A stretch of 64,000 nt of DNA, from NCBI RefSeq assembly GCF_016907795.1, contig NZ_JAFBCR010000001.1:1302001-1366000 (forward strand). The letters are read 5' to 3'. Each line of letters opens with the position of its first letter. Position 1 is the stretch's first letter. Made by a program: the position numbers and the translations under genes. The DNA comes from Kocuria palustris. GTDB taxonomy: Bacteria; Actinomycetota; Actinomycetes; Actinomycetales; Micrococcaceae. Positions 1 to 6,787 of this stretch are shown here, piece after piece. Under the pieces are notes generated by a model. That model was not told the DNA's origin and did not search any database. It saw only the letters and a list, made by a program, of their open reading frames with translations.

Positions 1-946
1 CGTCGTCGAACTCGATCTCGGCGGCGCGCGCGTTCTCGGCCAGGTGCTCCAGGTTCGTGGTGCCCGGAATGGTGATGACCGAGCCTCCCTGCCGCTCGGG
101 CAGCAGCGACCAGGCGATCGACACCGCGGCCTTCGAGACGCCGTGCTTGCGGGCGATCTCCTCAAGCACCGGCAGGATCAGCTGATCGTTGGCGGCGCGC
201 GCCTCCGGCGTGAACCGGGGGTTGCGGGCGCGGAAGTCGTTGTCCGAGAACGTCCTGCCGGTCAGCGCACCGGAGAAGTAGCCGCGCCCCACCGGCGAGA
301 ACGGCACGAAGGCGGCGTCGTGGTCGCGGCACCAGGAGATGACATCCCCGGCGGGATCGCCGTCGGAGACGACTCCGGAGCCGTCCGGGTCGCGGGTCCA
401 CAGCGAGTACTCGGACTGCACGGCGGCCACCGGATGGATCGGCTGGGCTCGCTCGAGCTGCTCGACGGTCACCTCCGACATCCCGATCGAGCGCACCTTG
501 CCGGCCTGGACCATGTCGGCCATCGCGCCCCACGTGTCCTCGAGAGGGACCTCCGGGTCCAGGCGGTGGACGTAGTACAGGTCGAGGACGTCGGTGCGCA
601 GACGTCGCAGGCTGTCGTCGATCGCTTGGCGGAGGTAGTCCGGGCGCCCGCAGCGTCCGGTCCTGGGCGGCTCCAGCTGCTCGGCGAGCAGCACGGCCTT
701 GGAGCACAGGAAGATCTCATCCCGCCGGTCGTGCAACGCGGCCCCCACGATCTCCTCGTTGGCGCCGCCGCCGTAGAGCGTGGCCGTGTCGATGAAGTCC
801 ATGCCGCCGTCCACGGCAGCGCGCAGGACGCCCCTCTTGGCCGCCTCGGACAGCTCCTGCCTGTCATAGGCCCAGCTCAGGCCCATGGCGCCGAAGCCCA
901 CGACCCCCACCTGATCGCCGGTCGCGGGGAAGCTCACCTGTCGCAT
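1..946 (-). CDS. Aldo/keto reductase, 3' end cut by window edge
   Basis: An NADPH-dependent aldo/keto reductase of the soluble TIM-barrel family; the substrate cannot be told from sequence. Reading down from 946 it shows the AKR catalytic tetrad in order: Asp and Tyr in DFIDTATLYGGG, Lys in CSKAV, and His in YYVHRLDP. The C-terminal half has the usual SIAWSLL segment and then ends at base 1 after about 315 residues, so only a short tail is missing. ATG at 946 is preferred because AGAGG lies 6 nt upstream of it; the ATG at 952 directly abuts that ribosome site. It is divergent from the DUF488 gene. Confidence 0.9.
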   Translation of the reverse strand, partial: MRQVSFPATGDQVGVVGFGAMGLSWAYDRQELSEAAKRGVLRAAVDGGMDFIDTATLYGGGANEEIVGAALHDRRDEIFLCSKAVLLAEQLEPPRTGRCGRPDYLRQAIDDSLRRLRTDVLDLYYVHRLDPEVPLEDTWGAMADMVQAGKVRSIGMSEVTVEQLERAQPIHPVAAVQSEYSLWTRDPDGSGVVSDGDPAGDVISWCRDHDAAFVPFSPVGRGYFSGALTGRTFSDNDFRARNPRFTPEARAANDQLILPVLEEIARKHGVSKAAVSIAWSLLPERQGGSVITIPGTTNLEHLAENARAAEIEFDD

Positions 947-1061
947 GCTCATCCTCTTTCTCATCCGTGCAGGAAGCGGCGCCGTCGTCGTGCGCCGCTG
1001 CTCGAAGACCCACGCTACGTCCCCGACGACCGAGCCGCCGCTGCAGCGCAGCGGCGGCTCC

Positions 1062-1067
1062 TACAGT
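1062..1067 (+). promoter_or_regulatory. -10-like hexamer TACAGT, 6 nt before the DUF488 start
   Basis: TACAGT ends 6 nt before the ATG at 1074 and no Shine-Dalgarno sequence lies between. Transcription starting 6-7 nt after the hexamer would begin on the start codon. The same hexamer and spacing occur at dnaX (33474). A -35 box is not obvious. Confidence 0.5.
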
Positions 1068-1073
1068 GGGCCC

Positions 1074-1634
1074 ATGAGCGGCGACGAGATCTGGACCATC
1101 GGGCACTGGGTCTGCGAGCAGGGGGTCTTCCTGGAGGCCCTGGACAGCGCAGGCATCGGCGCGATCGCAGATGTGAGGGCGCAGCCCGGCTCGCGGCGCA
1201 GCCCGCAGTTCAGCAGGGACGCGATGCCCGAGTGGCTGGGCGAGGCGGGCATCGAGTACCACCACCTCCAGGAGCTGACCGGCCGGCGGCGCAAGCAGCC
1301 CGAGATCCCTCAGGAGCTCAATGCCGGCTGGCAGAACCGCAGCTTCAAGAACTACGCGGACTACACGCTCACCGACGACTACGAGGACGGCATCGCCCAG
1401 CTCGTGGAGATCGCGCGCAGGCTCCCCACGGCGATCATGTGCGCAGAGCCGATGCCGTGGCGCTGCCATCGGACCCTGATCGCCAACACGCTCACCGCGC
1501 GGGGCTGGACCGTGCGCCATCTGTCCACCACGACCGAGCCGCGGCTGCACGTGCTGGGGATGTGGGGCGCGCACGCGGAGGTCTCCGACGACGGCGTGGT
1601 CACCTACCCGCCGATCGCCGAGGACTGCGACTGA
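1074..1634 (+). CDS. DUF488 family protein
   Basis: A 186-residue soluble protein of the DUF488 family. The N-terminus TIGHW, the DVRAQPGSRRSP segment (about residues 33-44) and the late CAEPMPWRCHR motif (about residues 122-132) are the family hallmarks. The conserved cysteines and Arg/His suggest a nucleotide- or RNA-related enzyme, but no reaction is established for the family. The longer open frame reaching back to 945 was rejected because it overlaps the reductase promoter region and has no ribosome site. The ATG at 1074 is preceded only by a -10-like TACAGT, so the message may be leaderless. Confidence 0.85.
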   Translation: MSGDEIWTIGHWVCEQGVFLEALDSAGIGAIADVRAQPGSRRSPQFSRDAMPEWLGEAGIEYHHLQELTGRRRKQPEIPQELNAGWQNRSFKNYADYTLTDDYEDGIAQLVEIARRLPTAIMCAEPMPWRCHRTLIANTLTARGWTVRHLSTTTEPRLHVLGMWGAHAEVSDDGVVTYPPIAEDCD

Positions 1635-1640
1635 GGCCGA

Positions 1641-2183
1641 TCAGCCGCGGGGCGAGCGGAAGCCGACCAGACGGGCGTCGGCGCCGTCGAGCTCGGCCCA
1701 CGGCTTCTGCAGCCGGAAGACGGCCAGCCCCGCTGTCGGGAAGCCCGCCGAGAGGTCCATGACCGAGTCCATGTCCGAATCCGGGGCGGCCAGGCGCATG
1801 GCGACCTCCTGCACCGCGGGCTGGTGGCAGATCACCAGGAGGCTGCGGACCCGCTCGGGAGTCGCGCAGATCTCCGCGAGGACCTGCCGATCGGAGGCCT
1901 CGTAGAGCCGGTCGGACAGGCTCGCGGTGGGCGCCCGATCGCCCAGCACGCTCGAGACCCAGGTGCAGGTCTGCCTGGTGCGCAGCGCGGACGAGCACAG
2001 GACCATCTCCGGCAGCTCGCCGCTGTCGAGCAGCCACTGCCCCGCCTCCGGCGCCTCGGCCTGACCCTGCTTGCCCAGCGGGCGGTCGAAGTCCGCCACG
2101 CCCCACCCGGCGTCCGCCTGAGCATGGCGCATGAGGATCAGAGTGCGCTCGTCCGGGCCCGTGGTCTCCGAGGTGCTCGTCAT
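1641..2183 (-). CDS. SixA-like histidine phosphatase family protein
   Basis: A 180-residue member of the histidine phosphatase superfamily, short like the phosphohistidine phosphatase SixA. The phosphoacceptor motif LILMRHAQA is at residues 15-23 and the second catalytic His is in LLVICHQPAVQ. A conserved Arg sits in CSSALRTRQT. SixA enzymes remove phosphate from phosphohistidine, but the true substrate here is unknown. It converges on the DUF488 gene with only 6 bp between the stops. No clear ribosome site precedes the ATG at 2183. Confidence 0.8.
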   Translation of the reverse strand: MTSTSETTGPDERTLILMRHAQADAGWGVADFDRPLGKQGQAEAPEAGQWLLDSGELPEMVLCSSALRTRQTCTWVSSVLGDRAPTASLSDRLYEASDRQVLAEICATPERVRSLLVICHQPAVQEVAMRLAAPDSDMDSVMDLSAGFPTAGLAVFRLQKPWAELDGADARLVGFRSPRG

Positions 2184-2289
2184 GGGCTCATGGTCTCACG
2201 CACCGCGGCAGGAGGCCTCGGGCAGAAGTCGAGCCCCGTCCTGATCCGGCAGGACGGGGCTCGAGGGGGCCGCGGGATGCGGCCGCGAC

Positions 2290-3078
2290 TCAGATGGAGT
2301 ACTCGGGCGCGGCCCAGACGATGACCTCGGGGTGGTCGTAGAACCGGTAGCCCTGGCCGCGGACCGTGCGCACCGTGTTGGCCAGGCGACCCAGCTTGGA
2401 GCGCAGGCGCCGGATGTGGACGTCGATGGTGCGCTCGTTGGGGGTCTCGTCGGCATCCGACCAGAGGCTCGAGATCAGCTCGGTGCGCCCCACGGTGCGG
2501 CTGCCGTTCTCCACGAGGTAGTTCAGCAGCTCGAACTCCTTGTAGGTCAGGTTCAGCACCGACCCGTCCAGCATGACCTCGCGGCGCGAGAGGTCGATCA
2601 GCACGCCGACCGACTGGGTGGTGCGGGTGTCGCGAGCCGAGACCGGGGCCGTGACAGCCTCCGCGGCGGGCTCGACCGCGGTCGGATCGCCGAGGGCGTT
2701 GCGCACGACCTGCAGGTCCCCGCCCGGGGCACCGGCCTGGGCCAGCGCCACGGCCGCGTAGCTCTCCGCCTCCGGGGCGATCTGGGCCACCGACCGACGC
2801 AGCTGCTGCACGATCTCCACCAGCGTGGTGCCGTTGGCGGCCGCCTTGGCCTCGCCCAGGCCGACGTACAGGACGAAGCCGCGGGCCTCCGAGCTCACGC
2901 CCGGATCCTGGGGGTTCAGCCGTCGATCGGCGCGCACCTGCTGGGGCGCACCGCCCGCCTCCACGGCGCCGGGGCGACGGCGCCTGGGCGCCGCGCCCCC
3001 TGCTCCGGCGGCCATCTGGCTCGCGGCGGCGGTGCGTGCTCGCTGCGAGATGTGGACATACCCGGGTGCTCCGGCCAT
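2290..3078 (-). CDS. Winged-helix (OmpR/PhoB-type) DNA-binding protein without a receiver domain
   Basis: A 262-residue protein with a clear C-terminal OmpR-type winged helix (about residues 155-245): LTYKEFELLNYLVEN, the recognition-helix region NERTIDVHIRRLRSKLG and the wing VRGQGYRFY. The first 65 residues are basic and low in complexity. Residues 65-150 do not look like a CheY-type receiver, since no phosphoacceptor Asp context is visible, so it is not a standard response regulator. It is probably a transcription factor controlled in some other way. The ribosome site GAGGAG lies 6 nt before the ATG. An unusually AT-rich 490-bp region with dyads lies upstream. Confidence 0.8.
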   Translation of the reverse strand: MAGAPGYVHISQRARTAAASQMAAGAGGAAPRRRRPGAVEAGGAPQQVRADRRLNPQDPGVSSEARGFVLYVGLGEAKAAANGTTLVEIVQQLRRSVAQIAPEAESYAAVALAQAGAPGGDLQVVRNALGDPTAVEPAAEAVTAPVSARDTRTTQSVGVLIDLSRREVMLDGSVLNLTYKEFELLNYLVENGSRTVGRTELISSLWSDADETPNERTIDVHIRRLRSKLGRLANTVRTVRGQGYRFYDHPEVIVWAAPEYSI

Positions 3079-3270
3079 GACTGCTCCTCATGCTGTGAAA
3101 CGACCCTGCCACGGGCCGCTGCCGGGCCGAGTCTCGACCGGGCCTGCACGCCCGACGCCGCACCGAGAGGCTCTCTCCCCTGACCCGGCTGACCTGCCGG
3201 AGAGACCGGCAGGCGGCGTCGCGCGCTCCTGCAATGGCTCCATACTCAGCCAGCTCCAAGCTTCTGCGCA

Positions 3271-3292
3271 AGACACATACCGACTTGTGTCT
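3271..3292. promoter_or_regulatory. Perfect inverted repeat AGACACA-N8-TGTGTCT, candidate operator
   Basis: The arms at 3271-3277 and 3286-3292 are perfect complements separated by 8 nt. The repeat lies about 190 bp upstream of the winged-helix gene, inside the AT-rich gap. The spacing and symmetry suit a dimeric regulator, possibly the winged-helix protein itself. That link is inference. Confidence 0.4.
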
Positions 3293-3493
3293 CACTATCC
3301 GAGATTAATAACTTGTAAACGCACCTATGTGCGCCCGCAACCCCCGTCCGGCGCGTTTCCTGGAGCAACTTCAGCCTTCCGGCGCGACCGGGGGAGAAAT
3401 TCGCGCCAACTTACTCACCGGTATTCGTGCAATCACCCACCCTTCTCTGTCAAGATCTATTGCCACATCGGCAACCGAGTCTCAGATAATGAG

Positions 3494-3524
3494 ACGCCCC
3501 TCGATGCTCGGCATCGAGGGGCGT
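3494..3524 (-). terminator. Hairpin terminator of upp
   Basis: A perfect 13-bp stem (3494-3506 with 3512-3524) and a 5-nt loop lie 45 bp past the upp stop. The downstream side on the minus strand is only moderately T-rich (CTCATTATCT). Confidence 0.75.
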
Positions 3525-3568
3525 TCGGGGCATCACCCCAGGTGCCGCCTGGCGGCGGGCGCAGGGAA

Positions 3569-4204
3569 TCAGTCGACGACGCCGTACAGGCGATCGCCGG
3601 CATCCCCCAGACCGGGGACGATGTAGGAGTTCTCGTCCAGGCGCTCGTCGACGGTCGCGAGGACCACGTGGACGTCGTCGTCGCCCAGCTCCTGCTCCAT
3701 GGCGGCAAGCCCCTCGGGTGCCGCGAGAAGGCACAGGCAGGTGATGTCCTGAGCCCCGCGCCGGCGGAGGAAGCGGATGGCCTCGATCAGAGTGCCTCCG
3801 GTGGCGAGCATGGGATCGAGGACGTAGACCTGTCGGCCGGTGAGATCATCCGGCAGCCGCTCGGCATACGTGACGATGTCCAGGGTCTGCTCATTGCGGG
3901 CCATGCCCAGGAAGCCGACCTCCGCCGTGGGCACCAGACGGGTCATGCCCTCGAGCATGCCCAGACCGGCGCGCAGGATCGGGACCACGAGCGGTCGCGG
4001 CGTGCTCAGCGCCGTGCCGGTCGTGGTGCTCACGGGGGTGCGGACCTCGATGGGCTCCACCCGCACCTCGCGCGTGGCCTCGTAGGCGATCAGCGTGACG
4101 AGCTCCTCCACGAGCTGGCGGAACACGGGGGACGAGGTCTCCCGATCGCGCAGGACGGTGAGCTTGTGCGAGACCAGCGGATGGTCGAGAACTGTGAGGC
4201 GCAT
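3569..4204 (-). CDS. upp: Uracil phosphoribosyltransferase
   Basis: A 211-residue enzyme that makes UMP from uracil and PRPP in the cytoplasmic pyrimidine salvage pathway. The PRPP-binding motif [13 protein letters not shown] is at residues 127-139. The family features PILRAGLGM (75-83) and the uracil-binding end [14 protein letters not shown] are all present, and the length is normal. It is divergent from tadA. No Shine-Dalgarno sequence is seen. The minus-strand -10-like TAATTT ends 6 nt before the ATG, so the transcript may be leaderless. Confidence 0.97.
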   Translation of the reverse strand: MRLTVLDHPLVSHKLTVLRDRETSSPVFRQLVEELVTLIAYEATREVRVEPIEVRTPVSTTTGTALSTPRPLVVPILRAGLGMLEGMTRLVPTAEVGFLGMARNEQTLDIVTYAERLPDDLTGRQVYVLDPMLATGGTLIEAIRFLRRRGAQDITCLCLLAAPEGLAAMEQELGDDDVHVVLATVDERLDENSYIVPGLGDAGDRLYGVVD

Positions 4205-4210
4205 GACGCA

Positions 4211-4216
4211 AAATTA
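4211..4216 (-). promoter_or_regulatory. -10-like hexamer TAATTT, 6 nt before the upp start
   Basis: Read on the minus strand, TAATTT is followed by six bases and then the upp ATG. It lies in a small AT-rich island, and no ribosome site is present. Confidence 0.5.
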
Positions 4217-4217
4217 G

Positions 4218-4763
<546 letters not shown>

Positions 4764-4812
4764 GCGGCCCCCGACCCGGCCCTGCCGATTTTGCGCACCG
4801 CCCACCCGACAG

Positions 4813-4818
4813 TATGAT
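4813..4818 (+). promoter_or_regulatory. -10 box TATGAT of tRNA-Ser(CGA)
   Basis: TATGAT lies 9 nt before the mature tRNA 5' end, and a TTTTGC -35 candidate at 4790-4795 gives a 17-nt spacer. It is one of the few near-consensus -10 boxes in the window, as expected for a tRNA gene. Confidence 0.6.
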
Positions 4819-4827
4819 CTTGGGCCT

Positions 4828-4914
4828 GGTGGCGTGTCCGAGCGGCCGAAGGTGCATCACTCGAAATGATGTTTGGTGTAAAAGCCAACGAGGGTTCAAA
4901 TCCCTCCGCCACCG
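4828..4914 (+). tRNA. tRNA-Ser, anticodon CGA
   Basis: An 87-nt class II tRNA with a 7-bp acceptor stem (4828-4834 with 4907-4913). The anticodon stem is CATCA/TGATG around loop CTCGAAA, giving anticodon CGA at 4862-4864, and there is a long serine-type variable arm. The T-loop is GTTCAAATC. CCA is not encoded. An IS481-family element begins four bases after the discriminator base, and its 15-bp target duplication copies the tRNA 3' end. Confidence 0.95.
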
Positions 4915-4917
4915 CGC
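4903..4917. repeat. Target site duplication of the IS481-family element, left copy
   Basis: CCTCCGCCACCGCGC, identical to 6239-6253 on the other side of the element. It includes the 3' arm of the tRNA-Ser acceptor stem, so the tRNA keeps an intact 3' end. Confidence 0.9.
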
Positions 4918-4939
4918 TGTGATGTCTCAGTACATCGGA

Positions 4940-4972
4940 AACACCCCGAACCCTCAGGTTCGGGGTGTTTTT
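4940..4972 (+). terminator. Hairpin with T-tract inside the IS left end
   Basis: A perfect 13-bp stem (4940-4952 with 4957-4969), a CTCA loop and then TTT. The run TTTTT on the plus strand makes it a good intrinsic terminator for the tRNA-Ser transcript entering the IS. The transposase stop codon (4954-4956, minus strand) falls in the loop. Confidence 0.8.
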
Positions 4973-6168
4973 CGTTGTGGCTGGTACTTCCGCGTGGGGT
5001 CCAGGGTGAGCTCGCGGAGGATCTCTCCGGTGGCCTTGGCCACGATGGTGATCTCGCGGTCCTCAACGATCAGAACGACGTGGGTTCGGGCGTGGGCTCG
5101 GCCGATGCCGATGTGGAAGAGCTGGCCGTCGTAGCGCAGCGTGACTTTGCCCGTGGCGTCGATCTTGTCGGTGCGGAACCGGGTCGTGGCCGGTGCCAGG
5201 GGCCCTGGGGTGTCCTTCGGTGCGGCGATGTAGGCGGCGTACGGGGTGGTCTTCTTCGCTGAGTGGATCCGCTGAGTGTTGTAGATCTCGCGGAACTGAT
5301 CGAGCAGGGCCTGCAGGCCCGGCAGGTCTGCTGGTGGGGGCTGGGCTGCCAGCCACTTCTTCAGGGTCTGCTGGAAGCGCTCGACTTTGCCCTGGGTCTG
5401 CGGGTGGCCTCCGCGGCCGTTGCGCTGTTCGATGCTGCGGGAGCGCAGCAGCTTCTCGAAGGCGTTGACTCCGCCGCGGTAGCGGGCAGTGTAGACCAGC
5501 CCGTTGTCGGTCAGGGTCGAGGCCGGGGGCCCGTAGATCTTGGTGGTGGCGGTGAAGGTCTCGACCACGATCGCGCCGGTGATGCGCTGGTGAGCCGAGA
5601 TGTGCAAGGCCATGCGGGAGTAGTCATCCAGCCAGGTGATGATCTCCACGTCGTGCTCGCGCCAGGCCTGCGCTGAGGGTCGAGGTGGTGTTGCCGGAGC
5701 TGGGGGCGCTGGTGGGGTCAGGGCGGTGTGGGTGAAGTCGGATTGCCAGCAGGAGTTGGGCAGGTCGGCTTCGAAGCGGTGCAGCGAGGACTTGGGACGC
5801 TTGCGGGGTTCGGCGGTGATGAGTCCTTCGCGCTGCAGGATCCGGGCGATCGTGGCTCGGGAGGGGATGGGCAGCTCGGGTCGGGTGGTGGCCAGGGTCG
5901 CGGCGATGGTGGCCGGGCCGGCGTCGAGGCCTTGGGTGGTGAGCTCGGTGCGCAGGGCGGTGATCGCGCGGATCGTGGCTGGTGGGGTGGCTGCGGGGTG
6001 TCCGTGGGGTGTGGAGGGCTTGGTGTAGTAGGCGGCTGTGCCTTCGCGGGCCCACTGTCTCAATAGCTTGGAAACCATCGAGGGTGAGACGCCGTAGGCC
6101 CGTGCTGCTTGGGCTTGGGTGAGGGTTCCGGTGGTCACGGCGGTGATGATCTGGCGGCGACGGGTCAT
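4954..6168 (-). CDS. IS481-family transposase
   Basis: A 404-residue DDE transposase. The N-terminus is a helix-turn-helix (TQAQAARAYGVSPSMVSKLL, residues 17-36) followed by a second HTH region. The catalytic core has Asp in CWQSDFTHT, Asp in LTDNGLVY and Glu in QGKVERFQQTLKKW, spaced as in the IS481/IS3 rve domain. The frame is intact to the end. The stop codon sits in the loop of a strong hairpin at the element's left end, which would fold at the 3' end of the mRNA. Confidence 0.95.
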   Translation of the reverse strand: MTRRRQIITAVTTGTLTQAQAARAYGVSPSMVSKLLRQWAREGTAAYYTKPSTPHGHPAATPPATIRAITALRTELTTQGLDAGPATIAATLATTRPELPIPSRATIARILQREGLITAEPRKRPKSSLHRFEADLPNSCWQSDFTHTALTPPAPPAPATPPRPSAQAWREHDVEIITWLDDYSRMALHISAHQRITGAIVVETFTATTKIYGPPASTLTDNGLVYTARYRGGVNAFEKLLRSRSIEQRNGRGGHPQTQGKVERFQQTLKKWLAAQPPPADLPGLQALLDQFREIYNTQRIHSAKKTTPYAAYIAAPKDTPGPLAPATTRFRTDKIDATGKVTLRYDGQLFHIGIGRAHARTHVVLIVEDREITIVAKATGEILRELTLDPTRKYQPQRKTPRT

Positions 6169-6238
6169 GTCTCATCGTGGGTCCGGTGGTGTTGCTGGGG
6201 TATTGAGACATGTGGTGACGAGGTATTGAGACTCAACA

Positions 6239-6253
6239 CCTCCGCCACCGCGC
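6239..6253. repeat. Target site duplication of the IS481-family element, right copy
   Basis: An exact copy of the 15 bp at 4903-4917. Beyond it the original downstream sequence of tRNA-Ser resumes, starting with its own terminator hairpin. Confidence 0.9.
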
Positions 6254-6258
6254 AGAGC

Positions 6259-6304
6259 TGAAGGGCCCTGCTTCCCCGAGGTCTCGGGGAAGCAGGGCCC
6301 TTCA
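6259..6304 (+). terminator. Original tRNA-Ser terminator hairpin, displaced by the IS
   Basis: A 22-bp perfect inverted repeat (6259-6280 with 6283-6304) with a minimal loop, followed by a short T-containing stretch (GGCATTT). Before the insertion it lay about 6 nt downstream of the duplicated target, so it was probably the native terminator of tRNA-Ser. Confidence 0.75.
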
Positions 6305-6438
6305 GGCATTTCCGGGCCGCACCTGCGCCCACATCCTGCCCGCACCGGCCCGCGGCCTCCGAGGTGTCGGTGCCGGGCCTAGACTGGAGGCCCGTCCCAG
6401 AGATCGACGCGGCCCGTCGTGCCGCCAGGAGCAGAACC

Positions 6439-6771
6439 TTGAGCAGCATCACCGTGAACGTGACCGACCGCGAGGGCGCCCGCACCGAGGGCGTCGAGTG
6501 GAAGTCCCACGAGTCCCTGATGGAGGCGCTCACGCGCCACAAGTTCCCCATCCTCGCCACCTGCGGCGGCAATGCCTCGTGCTCCACGTGCCACTGCTAC
6601 CTGGACGGCGCGTTCGAGACCACGCAGGAGAACTCCCCCATCGGGGATGAGGAGGAGGACCTGCTGGACATGCTCGACGACACCCGCCACGACGACTCCC
6701 GCCTGACCTGCCAGGTCGAGTGGTCCGAGTCGCTCGAGGGTGCCGAGATCACCATCGCCCCGGAGTGGTGA
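6439..6771 (+). CDS. Plant/adrenodoxin-fold 2Fe-2S ferredoxin
   Basis: A 110-residue soluble ferredoxin. The cluster motif CGGNASCSTCHCY (about residues 40-52) supplies three cysteines, and the fourth is in RLTCQVEW (about residue 94). The length suits the Adx/isc-like ferredoxins. TTG at 6439 is chosen because AGGAG ends 7 nt upstream; the longer frame from 6364 has none. A -10-like TAGACT at 6380 gives a short leader. It ends 16 bp before the large FAD/Fe-S oxidoreductase gene, so it may be that enzyme's electron partner, though this is inferred from position only. Confidence 0.88.
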   Translation: MSSITVNVTDREGARTEGVEWKSHESLMEALTRHKFPILATCGGNASCSTCHCYLDGAFETTQENSPIGDEEEDLLDMLDDTRHDDSRLTCQVEWSESLEGAEITIAPEW

Positions 6772-6787
6772 GCGGGAGGACCGCGCT

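Larger units (their letters stand above)
3079..3568. other. 490-bp non-coding region between the winged-helix gene and upp
   Basis: No credible gene is present. The stretch from about 3240 to 3490 is strikingly AT-rich compared with everything around it. It contains a perfect 7-bp inverted repeat (3271-3292), a smaller 6-bp dyad (3479-3484 with 3490-3495) and the upp terminator. It should hold the promoter of the winged-helix gene. Confidence 0.6.
4918..6238 (-). mobile_element. Complete IS481-family insertion sequence, 1321 bp
   Basis: The element is bounded by imperfect terminal inverted repeats beginning TGT: left TGTGATGTCTCAGTACATCG, right (read inward) TGTTGAGTCTCAATACCTCG, 15 of 20 matching. 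A second internal copy of the TGTCTCAATACC motif lies at 6199-6211. A perfect 15-bp direct repeat flanks it, consistent with the long duplications of the IS481 family. It holds one intact transposase gene on the minus strand. The perfect duplication and intact ORF suggest a recent insertion. Confidence 0.92.

Noticed and set aside
6199-6238. Internal repeat of TGTCTCAATACC suggested a second nested IS end
   Set aside because: The perfect 15-bp duplication fixes the outer boundary at 6238; the internal copy is better read as a transposase-binding sub-repeat.
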